Shown: piece by piece, positions 39,821 to 48,074 of the stretch
How the letters are laid out: each line of letters opens with the position of its first letter
Numbering within the stretch: position 1 is the stretch's first letter
Assembly: GCF_041027365.1 (NCBI RefSeq)
Contig: NZ_JBFTEH010000001.1
Coordinates: forward strand, 310,001 to 374,000
Origin: VKMB-3413 sp041027365
GTDB taxonomy: Bacteria; Pseudomonadota; Alphaproteobacteria; Rhizobiales; Rhizobiaceae
DNA: 64,000 bases
Direction of reading: 5' to 3'
Translations under genes and position numbers: made by a program
The notes under the pieces: generated by a model
Seen by the model: only the letters and a program-made list of their open reading frames with translations
What the model was told of the DNA's origin: nothing
The model's database searches: none

Positions 39821-42402
39821 TGCCCGACCTTCTGCTGGAACTGCGCTCCGAGGAAATCCCGGCCCGCATGCAGCGAAAGGCTGCGGGCGAGCTGAAGGCG
39901 CGCGTCACCGGCGCGCTGGTCGAGGCGGGGCTGACTTATGAGGGCGCGCGCGAATACTGGACGCCGCGGCGCCTGACACTCGACGTGCGCGGGGTCGACA
40001 AGCGCTCCAAGGACGTGGTCGAGGAGCGGAAGGGCCCGCGCACCGACGCGCCGCAAAAGGCGATCGAGGGCTTTCTGCGCGGGGCGGGCTTGTCTTCCAT
40101 CGACGAGGCGAGCGTCCAGTCCGATCCGAAGAAGGGCGACTTCTACGTGGCGACGATCCGCAAGGCCGGCCGCCCGGCCGAGGAGATCGTCGCCGAGGTG
40201 ATGCCCGGCATCATCCGCGACTTCCCCTGGCCGAAGTCGATGCGCTGGGGCCCGGCCTCGGCGAAGCCTGGATCCCTGCGCTGGGTGCGCCCGCTGCAGT
40301 CGATCCTGTGCACCTTCGGTCCGGAGACCGAGGAGCCGGTGGTCGTGGACTTTTCCGTCGACGGCATCGTGGCCGGCAACACGACCGTCGGTCACCGTTT
40401 CCATGCGCCCGGCGAGATCCGCGTGCGCCGCTTCGACGACTATGCCGCGAGCCTCGAAAAGGCCTTCGTCGTGCTCGACGCCGAGCGCCGCAAGGACATG
40501 ATCCGCCACGACGCGGAGAACCTCGCCTTCGCCCGGGGCCTCGAAGTGGTGCCGGACGAGGGGCTGCTGGAGGAAGTCTCCGGTCTCGTCGAATGGCCGG
40601 TCGCGCTGATGGGCAGCTTCGACGAGGCATTCCTGCAGATCCCGCCCGAGGTGATCCAGCTCACCATCAAGGCCAACCAGAAGTGCTTCGTGACACGGCC
40701 GCAGGGGCAGGGCGGCCCGGTCGAGTCGTCCGCACGGCAGGCCGGATCGAGCGGGAAGGCCACGCTCTCCAACGACTTCATCCTCGTCTCGAACATTGCG
40801 GCCAGGGACGGCGGCGTCGAGATCGCCCGCGGCAATGGCAAGGTCGTGCGCGCGCGGCTGTCGGATGCTTTGTATTTCTGGGAGACCGACCAGGCCGACC
40901 TGCCGGACCTTGCGGGCCTCGAGGCTTCCGCCGACAAGTTCGGACTCGACCTGTCGAAGCCGCTCGACCAGCGCATGGCGAAGCTCGACGCGCTGGGCGT
41001 CACCTTCCACGCCAAGCTCGGCACGCAAGGCGAGCGGGTGCAGCGCATCGCGGCGCTGGCGGCGGAAATTTCCGGCACGCTTTATCCGGACGGCGCGGCG
41101 CTCGGCCGCGAACAGGTCTCCTCGGAGGCGCTGACGGCGCTGGTGAAGCGCGCTGCGGTGCTCGCCAAGGCCGACCTCACCACCGAGGCGGTCGGCGAAT
41201 TCCCCGAGCTGCAGGGGCTGATGGGCCGCTACTACGCCGCGCTGCAGGGCGAGCACCCGTCGGTGCAGGCGGCGATCGAGGAGCACTACAAGCCGCTCGG
41301 GCCAACCGATTCCGTACCGAGCGATCCGGTCGCGGTCTGCGTCGCGCTCGCCGACAAGCTCGACATGCTCGTCGGCTTCTGGGCGATCGACGAGAAGCCG
41401 ACGGGGTCGAAGGACCCGTACGCGCTGCGGCGCGCGGCGCTCGGCGTGATCCGGCTGGTGCTGGAGAACGAGCTCGTCCTGCCGCTAAGGGCGATCGCTT
41501 TCCTTGGCTTCGGAATGACGTTCACTGGTCTTTATTTCTCGGCGAAAGCCAAAGATGTCAAAGCGATCGAGAAATTAGCTGATCAGGCTGTCCCGGAGAA
41601 TTTTGTTACCCAATGGGTGGAGCAATTCGAGGGAAGCATCAAGGCTGTCTCTGCCTTTGATGATGGCGGAATCCTGCAATTCCAGCCAGCGCTGTTTACC
41701 GACCATTTCGCTTCGCTCCTCGTCTTCTTCCACGACCGTTTGAAGGTGCAGCTTCGCGATGCGGGCGCCCGGCACGATCTCGTCGACGCCGTCCTCTCCA
41801 GCGGGCAGGGCGCCGACGCTGCGATCTCCCCCCCTGCGGGGGAGATGGGCGGCAGCCCAGAGGGGGGCGCGAAGAGCGCGACTTCTGCGGCGACGCCAGC
41901 GGCCGGGGCGCCCCCCTCTGCCTTGGCAGGCATCTCCCCCACAGGGGGGGAGATCGCCCGAACAGGACCCGCCTCGCGCAACGATGACCTTCTCGACGTC
42001 ACCCGCCGTGTCGAGGCGCTGGGGGCGTTCCTCGCGACCGAGGACGGAACCAACCTTCTCGCCGGCACGCGCCGCGCCGCGAACATCCTTGCCGCCGAGG
42101 AGAAGAAGGGCACGCGCGTCGCCGCGGCGGTCGACCTAGACCTCCTTGCCGAGCATGAGGAGAAGGGGCTCGCGGGCGCGATCGACCGGGCCGAACTCGA
42201 GCTCGACGAGGCGTTGAAGATCGAGAACTACGCCCATGCCATGCGTGCGCTCGCGGAACTCCGGGCGCCGGTCGACGCCTTCTTCGAGAAGGTGCTGGTC
42301 AACGCCGAGGACGAGGCGGTGCGGGCCAACCGCCTGGCGCTCCTCGCCCGCATCCGGTCCGCGACCGAGCGGGTGGCGGACTTCTCCAAGATCGCCGGGT
42401 GA
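39820..42402 (+). CDS. glyS: Glycyl-tRNA synthetase beta subunit
   Basis: An 860-residue subunit, clearly longer than the usual roughly 700. It begins MPDLLLELRSEEIPARMQ and carries PRRLTLDVRGV, GPASAKPGSLRWVRPLQSIL, QLTIKANQKCF, KADLTTEAVGEFPELQGLMG, DKLDMLVGFWAIDEKPTGSKDP-type sequence and the C-terminal anticodon-binding region. Two extra segments interrupt the C-terminal half. An AT-richer stretch encodes about 557-634. A palindromic repeat insertion encodes about 669-713 (Pro/Gly-rich) just before DDLLDVTRRVEALGAFLA. The alpha subunit gene glyQ is not in the window. The frame is intact, so the protein may still function. Confidence 0.93.
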   Translation: MPDLLLELRSEEIPARMQRKAAGELKARVTGALVEAGLTYEGAREYWTPRRLTLDVRGVDKRSKDVVEERKGPRTDAPQKAIEGFLRGAGLSSIDEASVQSDPKKGDFYVATIRKAGRPAEEIVAEVMPGIIRDFPWPKSMRWGPASAKPGSLRWVRPLQSILCTFGPETEEPVVVDFSVDGIVAGNTTVGHRFHAPGEIRVRRFDDYAASLEKAFVVLDAERRKDMIRHDAENLAFARGLEVVPDEGLLEEVSGLVEWPVALMGSFDEAFLQIPPEVIQLTIKANQKCFVTRPQGQGGPVESSARQAGSSGKATLSNDFILVSNIAARDGGVEIARGNGKVVRARLSDALYFWETDQADLPDLAGLEASADKFGLDLSKPLDQRMAKLDALGVTFHAKLGTQGERVQRIAALAAEISGTLYPDGAALGREQVSSEALTALVKRAAVLAKADLTTEAVGEFPELQGLMGRYYAALQGEHPSVQAAIEEHYKPLGPTDSVPSDPVAVCVALADKLDMLVGFWAIDEKPTGSKDPYALRRAALGVIRLVLENELVLPLRAIAFLGFGMTFTGLYFSAKAKDVKAIEKLADQAVPENFVTQWVEQFEGSIKAVSAFDDGGILQFQPALFTDHFASLLVFFHDRLKVQLRDAGARHDLVDAVLSSGQGADAAISPPAGEMGGSPEGGAKSATSAATPAAGAPPSALAGISPTGGEIARTGPASRNDDLLDVTRRVEALGAFLATEDGTNLLAGTRRAANILAAEEKKGTRVAAAVDLDLLAEHEEKGLAGAIDRAELELDEALKIENYAHAMRALAELRAPVDAFFEKVLVNAEDEAVRANRLALLARIRSATERVADFSKIAG
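41823..41957 (+). repeat. Palindromic dispersed repeat inserted in frame in glyS
   Basis: Arm 1 (41823-41872) contains tctccccccctgcgggggag followed by atgggcggcagcccag. Arm 2 (41906-41957) contains ccccctctgcc and catctcccccacaggggg. The same two arms, in the other order, flank the dgcA-dgcB spacer (58086-58266). The length is a multiple of three, so glyS stays open and gains about 45 residues. Confidence 0.75.
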
Positions 42403-42782
42403 GGCGGGGCCTCCTGCGGCCTTTAAGTCAGTCGTTCGTGTCCGATTGTGGCGAAGCGGCGATCGTTAGCCAGCAAGGCTCGCCGCAGTGGCGCCGGGGG
42501 CGCATGCGCCGCGGCGCGCGGGCACTCCACCGGGCTTCGCCGGATTAACCATCCCGCAAGTCTTCGCTGGGAAATCTGTGCAAATCGCCTAAATATCGAA
42601 GCATCCGTTAAGAGACGGGTAAGAACAGCCTCGATTGAAATAATTCGTGATCGCGCCGCCCGGAACCTGCCAGATTGTGAGGCGACAGTGCCACACAAGC
42701 CGCTTGGGGGTATGGAGCTTCGGCTCTGGGGACAGCCCGGCAAAGACTGAGACTGCGAGCGACTTCGAGGGGATACATCCGA
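42403..42782. other. Intergenic, glyS to muramidase
   Basis: No gene. A GC-rich palindromic patch lies near 42500-42535. A comparatively AT-rich stretch near 42560-42650 is the likely promoter region for the muramidase gene. Confidence 0.5.
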
Positions 42783-44321
42783 ATGACGAAGCCGAGCACC
42801 GCTGCCGCGGTTGCGCTGAATCTTGCCTGCGCCCTCATCCTGTCGATTACGCTGGCGCATGCCGATCCGGCGAAGGCGAACTGGGACGAGCCGTGGAAGG
42901 CGAGCGACAAGGCTCTCGTCGTCGATGCCTATGAATTCAACCCGATCGACTGGGCGGCGCTCACCTCCGACAAGCGAATTGCCGGCTTCATCAACAAGGC
43001 CTCCGACGGCCTGCCGCCGGACTGGAAGTGCAGCGGCGATTCCAGCAGCGAAGACTATAAGCTCTGCAAGAACCGCTGGTGGAAATACACGGTCACCAAG
43101 GAACTGTACCAGACCCGCCGGCAGATGGCGAAGATGAAGGGGCTGCTCTGGGGTGCCTATCACCTCGGCCGGCCCGGCAATCCGCGCGAACAGGCCGACC
43201 ACTTCGTCGACTTCGCCGACCCGCAGCCGGACGACCTCCTGGCCCTCGACATCGAGGATCGCGGCGACGAGTGGATGAGCCTGTCGGACGCGGAGATCTT
43301 CGCCAACCAGGTGAAGATCCGCACCGGCCGCTATCCCGTCCTCTACACCAACGGCTCCACCGCCAAATACATCTCCGAGCACAAGGCGGACCTGCCGCTC
43401 CTGTCGCGCCTGCCGATCTGGTACGCCCGCTATCGCGACGACATCACCGACAAGTTCCCGACCGACACCTGGCCGACCTATGCGCTGTGGCAGTTCTCCT
43501 CGATGCACAACTGCACCGACCGCTCCTGCCCGTACCGGGTGAAGGGCGCCAAGAACGACATCGACGTCAACGTCTCGACCTACAACGTCGCTGACCTGCG
43601 CAAGGCCTGGCCCTTCGACAAGCTGATCGACGCGAAGCCGGACGAGACCGATCCGGCGGCCCTGGTCGCATCCGTCGCCGCCTCGACCAAGACCGACGTT
43701 GCAAAGGCGGCGACGGTCGAGGTCGCCAGGGCGGAGACCGCCGGCAAGCCGGCCGCGGCGAATGCGGCTGGCGAGCCGATGCTCGCGGCCTATGGTCCGG
43801 CCGAGCATCATCCGACGCTCGATCCCCTGAAGATGCTGACCGGCCTTGCCCGCGAAGAGCATGACGGGGCCGTCCCGTCCGCCGCTGAGGCGCAGGCGGG
43901 CCACGCGCTCCGGACAGCCGCCTCGGCCTCGCCGGCCAAGCCGGTGCCGTCGACCCTGTCGGGCGAGGCGGTCCGTTCGGTGCAGGCCCATGTCGGCGAT
44001 CTCAGCCAGGCGATCTCGGTGGCAGCCCGTGACCTCGACCGCATGCTCGCCAACCGGACCGAAGCGGCGACACGCGCCAAGCGCGAGGCGGACCGCAAGG
44101 CCGAGCAGCGCTCGCGGATCCTGAAGGTGATCGCTGCCGCCGAGGCGGAGAAGGAAGCGAATGCCTTGCCGATGCCGGCGCGGGTGCTGTCGCAGCTCGG
44201 CACCCACACCTCCGAGCGCGGGCCGCGGGTGATCTCCGACGGCAACGACGACCAGTCGCAGTTCGCGGCTCTGGACCGGAACTCCCGCCGCATCGCCGGC
44301 GCCTTCGCCGCCACCCGCTGA
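42783..44321 (+). CDS. GH25 muramidase-like secreted protein
   Basis: A 512-residue protein with a Sec signal peptide (AVALNLACALILSITLAHA). A GH25 lysozyme catalytic domain spans about 40-280: VVDAYEFNPIDWAAL, GFINKASDG, LLWGAYHLGRPGNPREQADH, LLALDIED (the acidic active-site strand), GRYPVLYTNG and WQFSS. GH25 enzymes cleave the MurNAc-GlcNAc bond. The strand normally reads DxE; here DIED keeps acidic residues. A 230-residue Ala/charged C-terminal extension with a coiled-coil-like segment (RAKREADRKAEQRSRILKVI) has no known family. It is likely exported and cell-wall acting. Confidence 0.8.
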   Translation: MTKPSTAAAVALNLACALILSITLAHADPAKANWDEPWKASDKALVVDAYEFNPIDWAALTSDKRIAGFINKASDGLPPDWKCSGDSSSEDYKLCKNRWWKYTVTKELYQTRRQMAKMKGLLWGAYHLGRPGNPREQADHFVDFADPQPDDLLALDIEDRGDEWMSLSDAEIFANQVKIRTGRYPVLYTNGSTAKYISEHKADLPLLSRLPIWYARYRDDITDKFPTDTWPTYALWQFSSMHNCTDRSCPYRVKGAKNDIDVNVSTYNVADLRKAWPFDKLIDAKPDETDPAALVASVAASTKTDVAKAATVEVARAETAGKPAAANAAGEPMLAAYGPAEHHPTLDPLKMLTGLAREEHDGAVPSAAEAQAGHALRTAASASPAKPVPSTLSGEAVRSVQAHVGDLSQAISVAARDLDRMLANRTEAATRAKREADRKAEQRSRILKVIAAAEAEKEANALPMPARVLSQLGTHTSERGPRVISDGNDDQSQFAALDRNSRRIAGAFAATR

Positions 44322-44493
44322 CGGCGACGAACCGGCTGGCGCGGTGATCGCTGCGCCGGCGCGGACCGCCTCCGCGGCGGCGGCCGCAGACCCCTCGAAG
44401 GGCGGCTCCGGCGCTCCCGCCGCCGTGACGGTGGTGGTGAAAGACCGATCGACGGGCTTTTCATCCGCCCCGGCTTCTGCGATCGGTCCTGCC

Positions 44494-45474
44494 GTGGAAA
44501 CCGAGACCCTTTCCCTTGCCGATCCCGCCGCGGAAGCGCGGGCCCTCGCGTTGCTCGCCGCCGGGGAACTCGTCGCGCTGCCGACCGAGACCGTCTACGG
44601 CTTGGCCGCGGACGCCACGAACGGCGCGGCGGTGGCGAAGATCTTCGCCGCCAAGGGGCGGCCGAGCTTCAACCCGCTGATCTGCCACGTGCCGGGCCTT
44701 GCGATGGCGCGCGACCTGGCGCTGGTCGGCGCGGTCGCAGAGACGCTGGCGGGGGCGTTCTGGCCAGGCCCGCTGACGATCGTCATGCCGCTGAAGCCGG
44801 GTTCGGCGGTGCATCCGCTCTGCACTGCCGGTCTTCCCACCGTGGCGCTGCGCTGTCCGCGCGGCGTCGTCGCACGATTGGCCGAAGCACTGGGGCGCCC
44901 GATCGCCGCGCCGAGCGCCAATCCCTCCGGCCGGGTCAGCGCGACGACGGCCGACCATGTGCGTCAGGGCCTTGGCGGGCGGGTGCCGCTGATCCTCGAC
45001 GGCGGCCCGTGCCCGGTGGGAGTCGAATCGACGATCGTCCTGCCGCAGGACGACCATCTCGTCCTGCTGCGCCCGGGCCGCATCGATCGCGCCGCGCTCA
45101 CCGAGGCGACCGGCCTGCCCGTCAGAAGCCGCGGGGAGGGGGACGCAGTCACCGCGCCGGGGCAGCTCGCCTCGCACTATGCGCCGGCCGGCCGCGTGCG
45201 GCTCGACGCGGCCCGAATCGAGCCGGGGGAACACGTCATCGCCTTCGGTCCGCAGCCGTCGGCAGGGATCGAGCAGGCAGCCGCCGTCGTCAATCTCAGC
45301 CCCCGCGGCGACCTGATCGAGGCGGCGGCGAACCTCTTCGCGGCGCTCGCGGCATTCGATTCGCCGGACATCGCCCGCATTGCGGTGGCGCCGATTCCGC
45401 GCGAGGGGCTGGGCGAGGCGATCAATGACAGGTTGCAGCGCGCGGCGGCACCACGCACGGTGACGTTACGTTAA
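44494..45474 (+). CDS. L-threonylcarbamoyladenylate synthase (Sua5/YrdC)
   Basis: Makes threonylcarbamoyl-AMP for t6A modification of ANN-decoding tRNAs. The YrdC domain (about 15-200) contains LVALPTETVYGLAADATN, IFAAKGRPSFNPLICHV, FWPGPLTIVM, VALRCPRG, PIAAPSANPSGRVSATTADH and ESTIV. The C-terminal Sua5 domain (LASHYAPAGRVRL onward) makes it the long Sua5 class. The frame is open back to GTG 44344, but GTG 44494 (METETLSLADPAAEA) gives the usual length of about 326 residues, so that start is preferred. Confidence 0.9.
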   Translation: METETLSLADPAAEARALALLAAGELVALPTETVYGLAADATNGAAVAKIFAAKGRPSFNPLICHVPGLAMARDLALVGAVAETLAGAFWPGPLTIVMPLKPGSAVHPLCTAGLPTVALRCPRGVVARLAEALGRPIAAPSANPSGRVSATTADHVRQGLGGRVPLILDGGPCPVGVESTIVLPQDDHLVLLRPGRIDRAALTEATGLPVRSRGEGDAVTAPGQLASHYAPAGRVRLDAARIEPGEHVIAFGPQPSAGIEQAAAVVNLSPRGDLIEAAANLFAALAAFDSPDIARIAVAPIPREGLGEAINDRLQRAAAPRTVTLR

Positions 45475-45528
45475 TTTTTCCCTAACGGCCGCTCGACTGC
45501 GGGCAGGCAGTTCGTATACTCCAGCGCG

Positions 45529-46968
45529 ATGAGCGAACATCCAGGCAAACCTCCGCTTGCGCCCGACCTGATCGAGCGCTTCGCCGCGATCGTCGGGCCC
45601 CGCAACGCGCTGACCGATCCGGGCCTCATCGAGGCCTATCTGCAGGAGCCGCGGGACCTGTTCCCCGGCCATGCGACGCTGGTGCTGCGACCGGGCAGCG
45701 TCGGAGAAGTGTCCGACATCCTGAAGCTCGCGAGCGAGACGCGCACGCCGATCGTGCCGCAGGGGGGCAATACCGGTCTCGTCGGCGGCCAGTCCACCCG
45801 CTCGCCGGGCGAGGTGCTCGTCAACCTTTCGCGCCTCGACCGGGTGCGCGACGTCGATCCGCTCGGGCGCACGATGACGCTGGAGGCCGGCGTCGTTCTG
45901 GAGAAGGCGCAGGCCGTGGCGGAGGAGGCGGGCCTGTTCTTCCCGCTGTCGCTGGGATCTCAGGGCTCCTGCCAGGTCGGCGGCAATCTCGCCTCCAATG
46001 CCGGCGGCACCGGCGTCCTCGCCTATGGCAACACGCGCGAACTCTGCCTCGGGATCGAGGCGGTGCTCGCCTCCGGCGAGGTCTTCCACGGCCTCAGGCG
46101 CCTGAAGAAGGACAACCGCGGCTACGACCTGCGCGACCTCCTCGTCGGCTCGGAGGGAACGCTCGGGATCATCACCGCCGCGGTGCTGAAGCTCTTCCCC
46201 AAGCCGGCCGGGCGCGAGGTCGCCTATGTCGGCCTCGGCTCGCCGCGCGCCGCGCTGGACCTGTTGAAGCGGGCGGAGCGCCAGGCGGGCGGGCAGCTCA
46301 CGGCGTTCGAGCTGATGCCGCGCATCGGCATGGAGTTCACCATCCGCCATACGCAAGGCGCGCGCGACCCGCTGGACGCGCCGCATCGTTGGTACGTGCT
46401 GATCGAGATCTCCTCCAACCGCTCGGCCGCAGATGCCCGCGACACGCTGGAGGCGATCCTGGCCGAGGCGTTCGAGGCGGGCACGGTCGAGGACGCGGCG
46501 GTCGCCCAGTCGCTGACGGACGCGGCGACCTTCTGGAAGATGCGCGAGGAGATGAGCTGGGCGCAGAAGCCGGAAGGCGGCTCGATCAAGCACGACGTCG
46601 CCGTCCCGGTGGCGCGCGTCGCGGACTTTCTGGAAGCCGCCGACAGGGCGGTGCTGGAGGCGATGCCCGGCGCGCGGATCGTCGCCTTCGGGCATCTCGG
46701 CGACGGCAACATCCACTACAACATCTCGCAGCCGGTCGGCGCGGACAAGGCCGCCTTCCTCTCCCGCTGGAAGGAGATGAACCGCATCGTCCACGCCATC
46801 GTCGCCGAGATGGACGGGACGTTCTCCGCCGAGCACGGCATCGGCCTGTTGAAGCGGGACGAACTCGCCGAGACCAAGCAGGGCGTCGAGATCAAGCTGA
46901 TGCGGGGCGTCAAGCGGCTGTTCGATCCTTACGACATCCTAAACCCCGGCAAGCTCGTTCAGATTTGA
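45529..46968 (+). CDS. FAD-linked D-2-hydroxyacid dehydrogenase (GlcD/D2HGDH type)
   Basis: A 479-residue flavoprotein of the vanillyl-alcohol-oxidase fold. The FAD-binding PCMH domain shows TPIVPQGGNTGLVGGQ (about 77-92), GSQGSCQVGGNLASNAGGTG and VLKLFP. The cap domain has the substrate/metal motifs GHLGDGNIHYN (about 385) and AEHGIGLLKRDEL (about 430), with DILNPGKL at the end. Family members oxidise D-lactate, D-2-hydroxyglutarate or glycolate. It is 54 bp downstream of the Sua5 gene in the same direction. Confidence 0.9.
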   Translation: MSEHPGKPPLAPDLIERFAAIVGPRNALTDPGLIEAYLQEPRDLFPGHATLVLRPGSVGEVSDILKLASETRTPIVPQGGNTGLVGGQSTRSPGEVLVNLSRLDRVRDVDPLGRTMTLEAGVVLEKAQAVAEEAGLFFPLSLGSQGSCQVGGNLASNAGGTGVLAYGNTRELCLGIEAVLASGEVFHGLRRLKKDNRGYDLRDLLVGSEGTLGIITAAVLKLFPKPAGREVAYVGLGSPRAALDLLKRAERQAGGQLTAFELMPRIGMEFTIRHTQGARDPLDAPHRWYVLIEISSNRSAADARDTLEAILAEAFEAGTVEDAAVAQSLTDAATFWKMREEMSWAQKPEGGSIKHDVAVPVARVADFLEAADRAVLEAMPGARIVAFGHLGDGNIHYNISQPVGADKAAFLSRWKEMNRIVHAIVAEMDGTFSAEHGIGLLKRDELAETKQGVEIKLMRGVKRLFDPYDILNPGKLVQI

Positions 46969-47142
46969 TTCAAGTTTTGATTCCGATAACCTTCATTCGG
47001 GTCATGAACACTTAACTGACTTTCTTAGGCGGAGCGCAAGAGGACGATTGTAAGGTCTCTACATCAAAGGCCGGGACACATCGGCCGACAGGGACACGAA
47101 GCCGCAACGACGGCTCTCAGGAGAGGCAGAAGGCGTCAGCTT

Positions 47143-47718
47143 ATGAGCATCGCTCCGAACACTGAAACGATCCGTCCGCTGTGGGCCAACGCGCCCATCC
47201 GCGTCGACCCCGCCGAGGCCGATCGCCGGCAGACGATCGAGATGATCGAGGCGGGCGAGTCGGTCACCTACTGGGTCGACCGCCGCGGCGCCGTCATCCG
47301 CCGGCGCCTCACCCAGAGCGGGCTGCCGATCTCGATCGCGCTGCCGGCCAACGCGTTCCGCGGCGTCGCCGCCCGGGCGATGGACGACGGCGAGGGCGAG
47401 GTCACGGTGACGCTCGAACTCTACCACGACGATCCGAACTGCACCGTGCCGCTGCTCGTCGCCAGCGACCTCTACGATGTCGCCGCCGACTGGCGCGGCT
47501 GGGCCGACCTCTTCGGCCTGCCGATGCTGATGGTCGAGTCGGACGGCTCGATCTGCACGCTCGAGGAGACGCTGGGTGGCGTCAAGGCCGCCATGCCGGC
47601 GCCGCGGCGCCAGGCGCCGAACCGCCAGCGTCGCCCGCGCTTCCTCGCCCGCCGCAAGCCGGGCGGCCTCGGCATGCGGATGATCGTGAGCGGCCAGGAG
47701 ATCATCGCCCGCCACTGA
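47143..47718 (+). CDS. DUF6101 family protein
   Basis: A 191-residue protein of a family restricted to Hyphomicrobiales, with no known function. Recognisable core: YWVDRRGAVIRRRLTQSGLP, ALPANAFRGVAARAMD and LYHDDPNCTVPLLVASDLYD. The tail is basic (RRQAPNRQRRPRFLARRKPG). No membrane segment or signal peptide. It is preceded by a 174-bp AT-richer spacer and followed by a hairpin. Confidence 0.75.
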   Translation: MSIAPNTETIRPLWANAPIRVDPAEADRRQTIEMIEAGESVTYWVDRRGAVIRRRLTQSGLPISIALPANAFRGVAARAMDDGEGEVTVTLELYHDDPNCTVPLLVASDLYDVAADWRGWADLFGLPMLMVESDGSICTLEETLGGVKAAMPAPRRQAPNRQRRPRFLARRKPGGLGMRMIVSGQEIIARH

Positions 47719-48074
47719 GCAAGGCAGAACGTCATCCTCGGGTCCGTCGGCTGCCCGGCCGGCGGACCCTTCGCGTTCAAGAGGTGGCGTCACGCTTGCC
47801 CGGGATGTTCTGCGCCAGCCGTTTGCGCCTGCTGCGACACGCTTTGACGCGGTAGCGTGGCCCACAAACCGGCGGACGCCCGCCCGGGGCGGGGCCAGCG
47901 GCCACTCGCTAACCCTTTGGTCGGCTGCCGGTTTTTCTCGCATCTGCACGTCCTGTTAGCAGCTGCAAAAAATCGGCAGAAATGTCTTGTTTGCGAAGTG
48001 GGTCGTCGCTTTAGAGCAAGTCCAGAAAACGGCGATCTGCGAATTCTCCGCCAGCGTCATCGAAGGCGGTCACC
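47719..48074. other. Promoter region of the betaine/sarcosine cluster
   Basis: No gene is seen in these 356 bp. A terminator-like hairpin for DUF6101 lies at 47740-47769. The AT-richer part (about 47930-48060) should carry the promoter for soxB and the cluster. No obvious operator symmetry was recognised. AAGGCGG precedes the soxB ATG. Confidence 0.5.
47740..47769 (+). terminator. Terminator-like hairpin after DUF6101
   Basis: GGGTCCG (47740-47746) pairs with CGGACCC (47763-47769) around a GC-rich loop, followed by ttcgcgtt. The stem is strong but the T-tract is short. Confidence 0.45.

Noticed and set aside
41823..41957. CRISPR-like repeat pair
   Set aside because: The repeats are inverted rather than direct, there is no regular spacer series, and the same arms occur between dgcA and dgcB.
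44344..44493. N-terminal extension of the Sua5-type enzyme
   Set aside because: The 50 extra residues are Ala/Ser/Pro-rich and unlike the family. The start at 44494 gives the normal length, though the longer form is not excluded.
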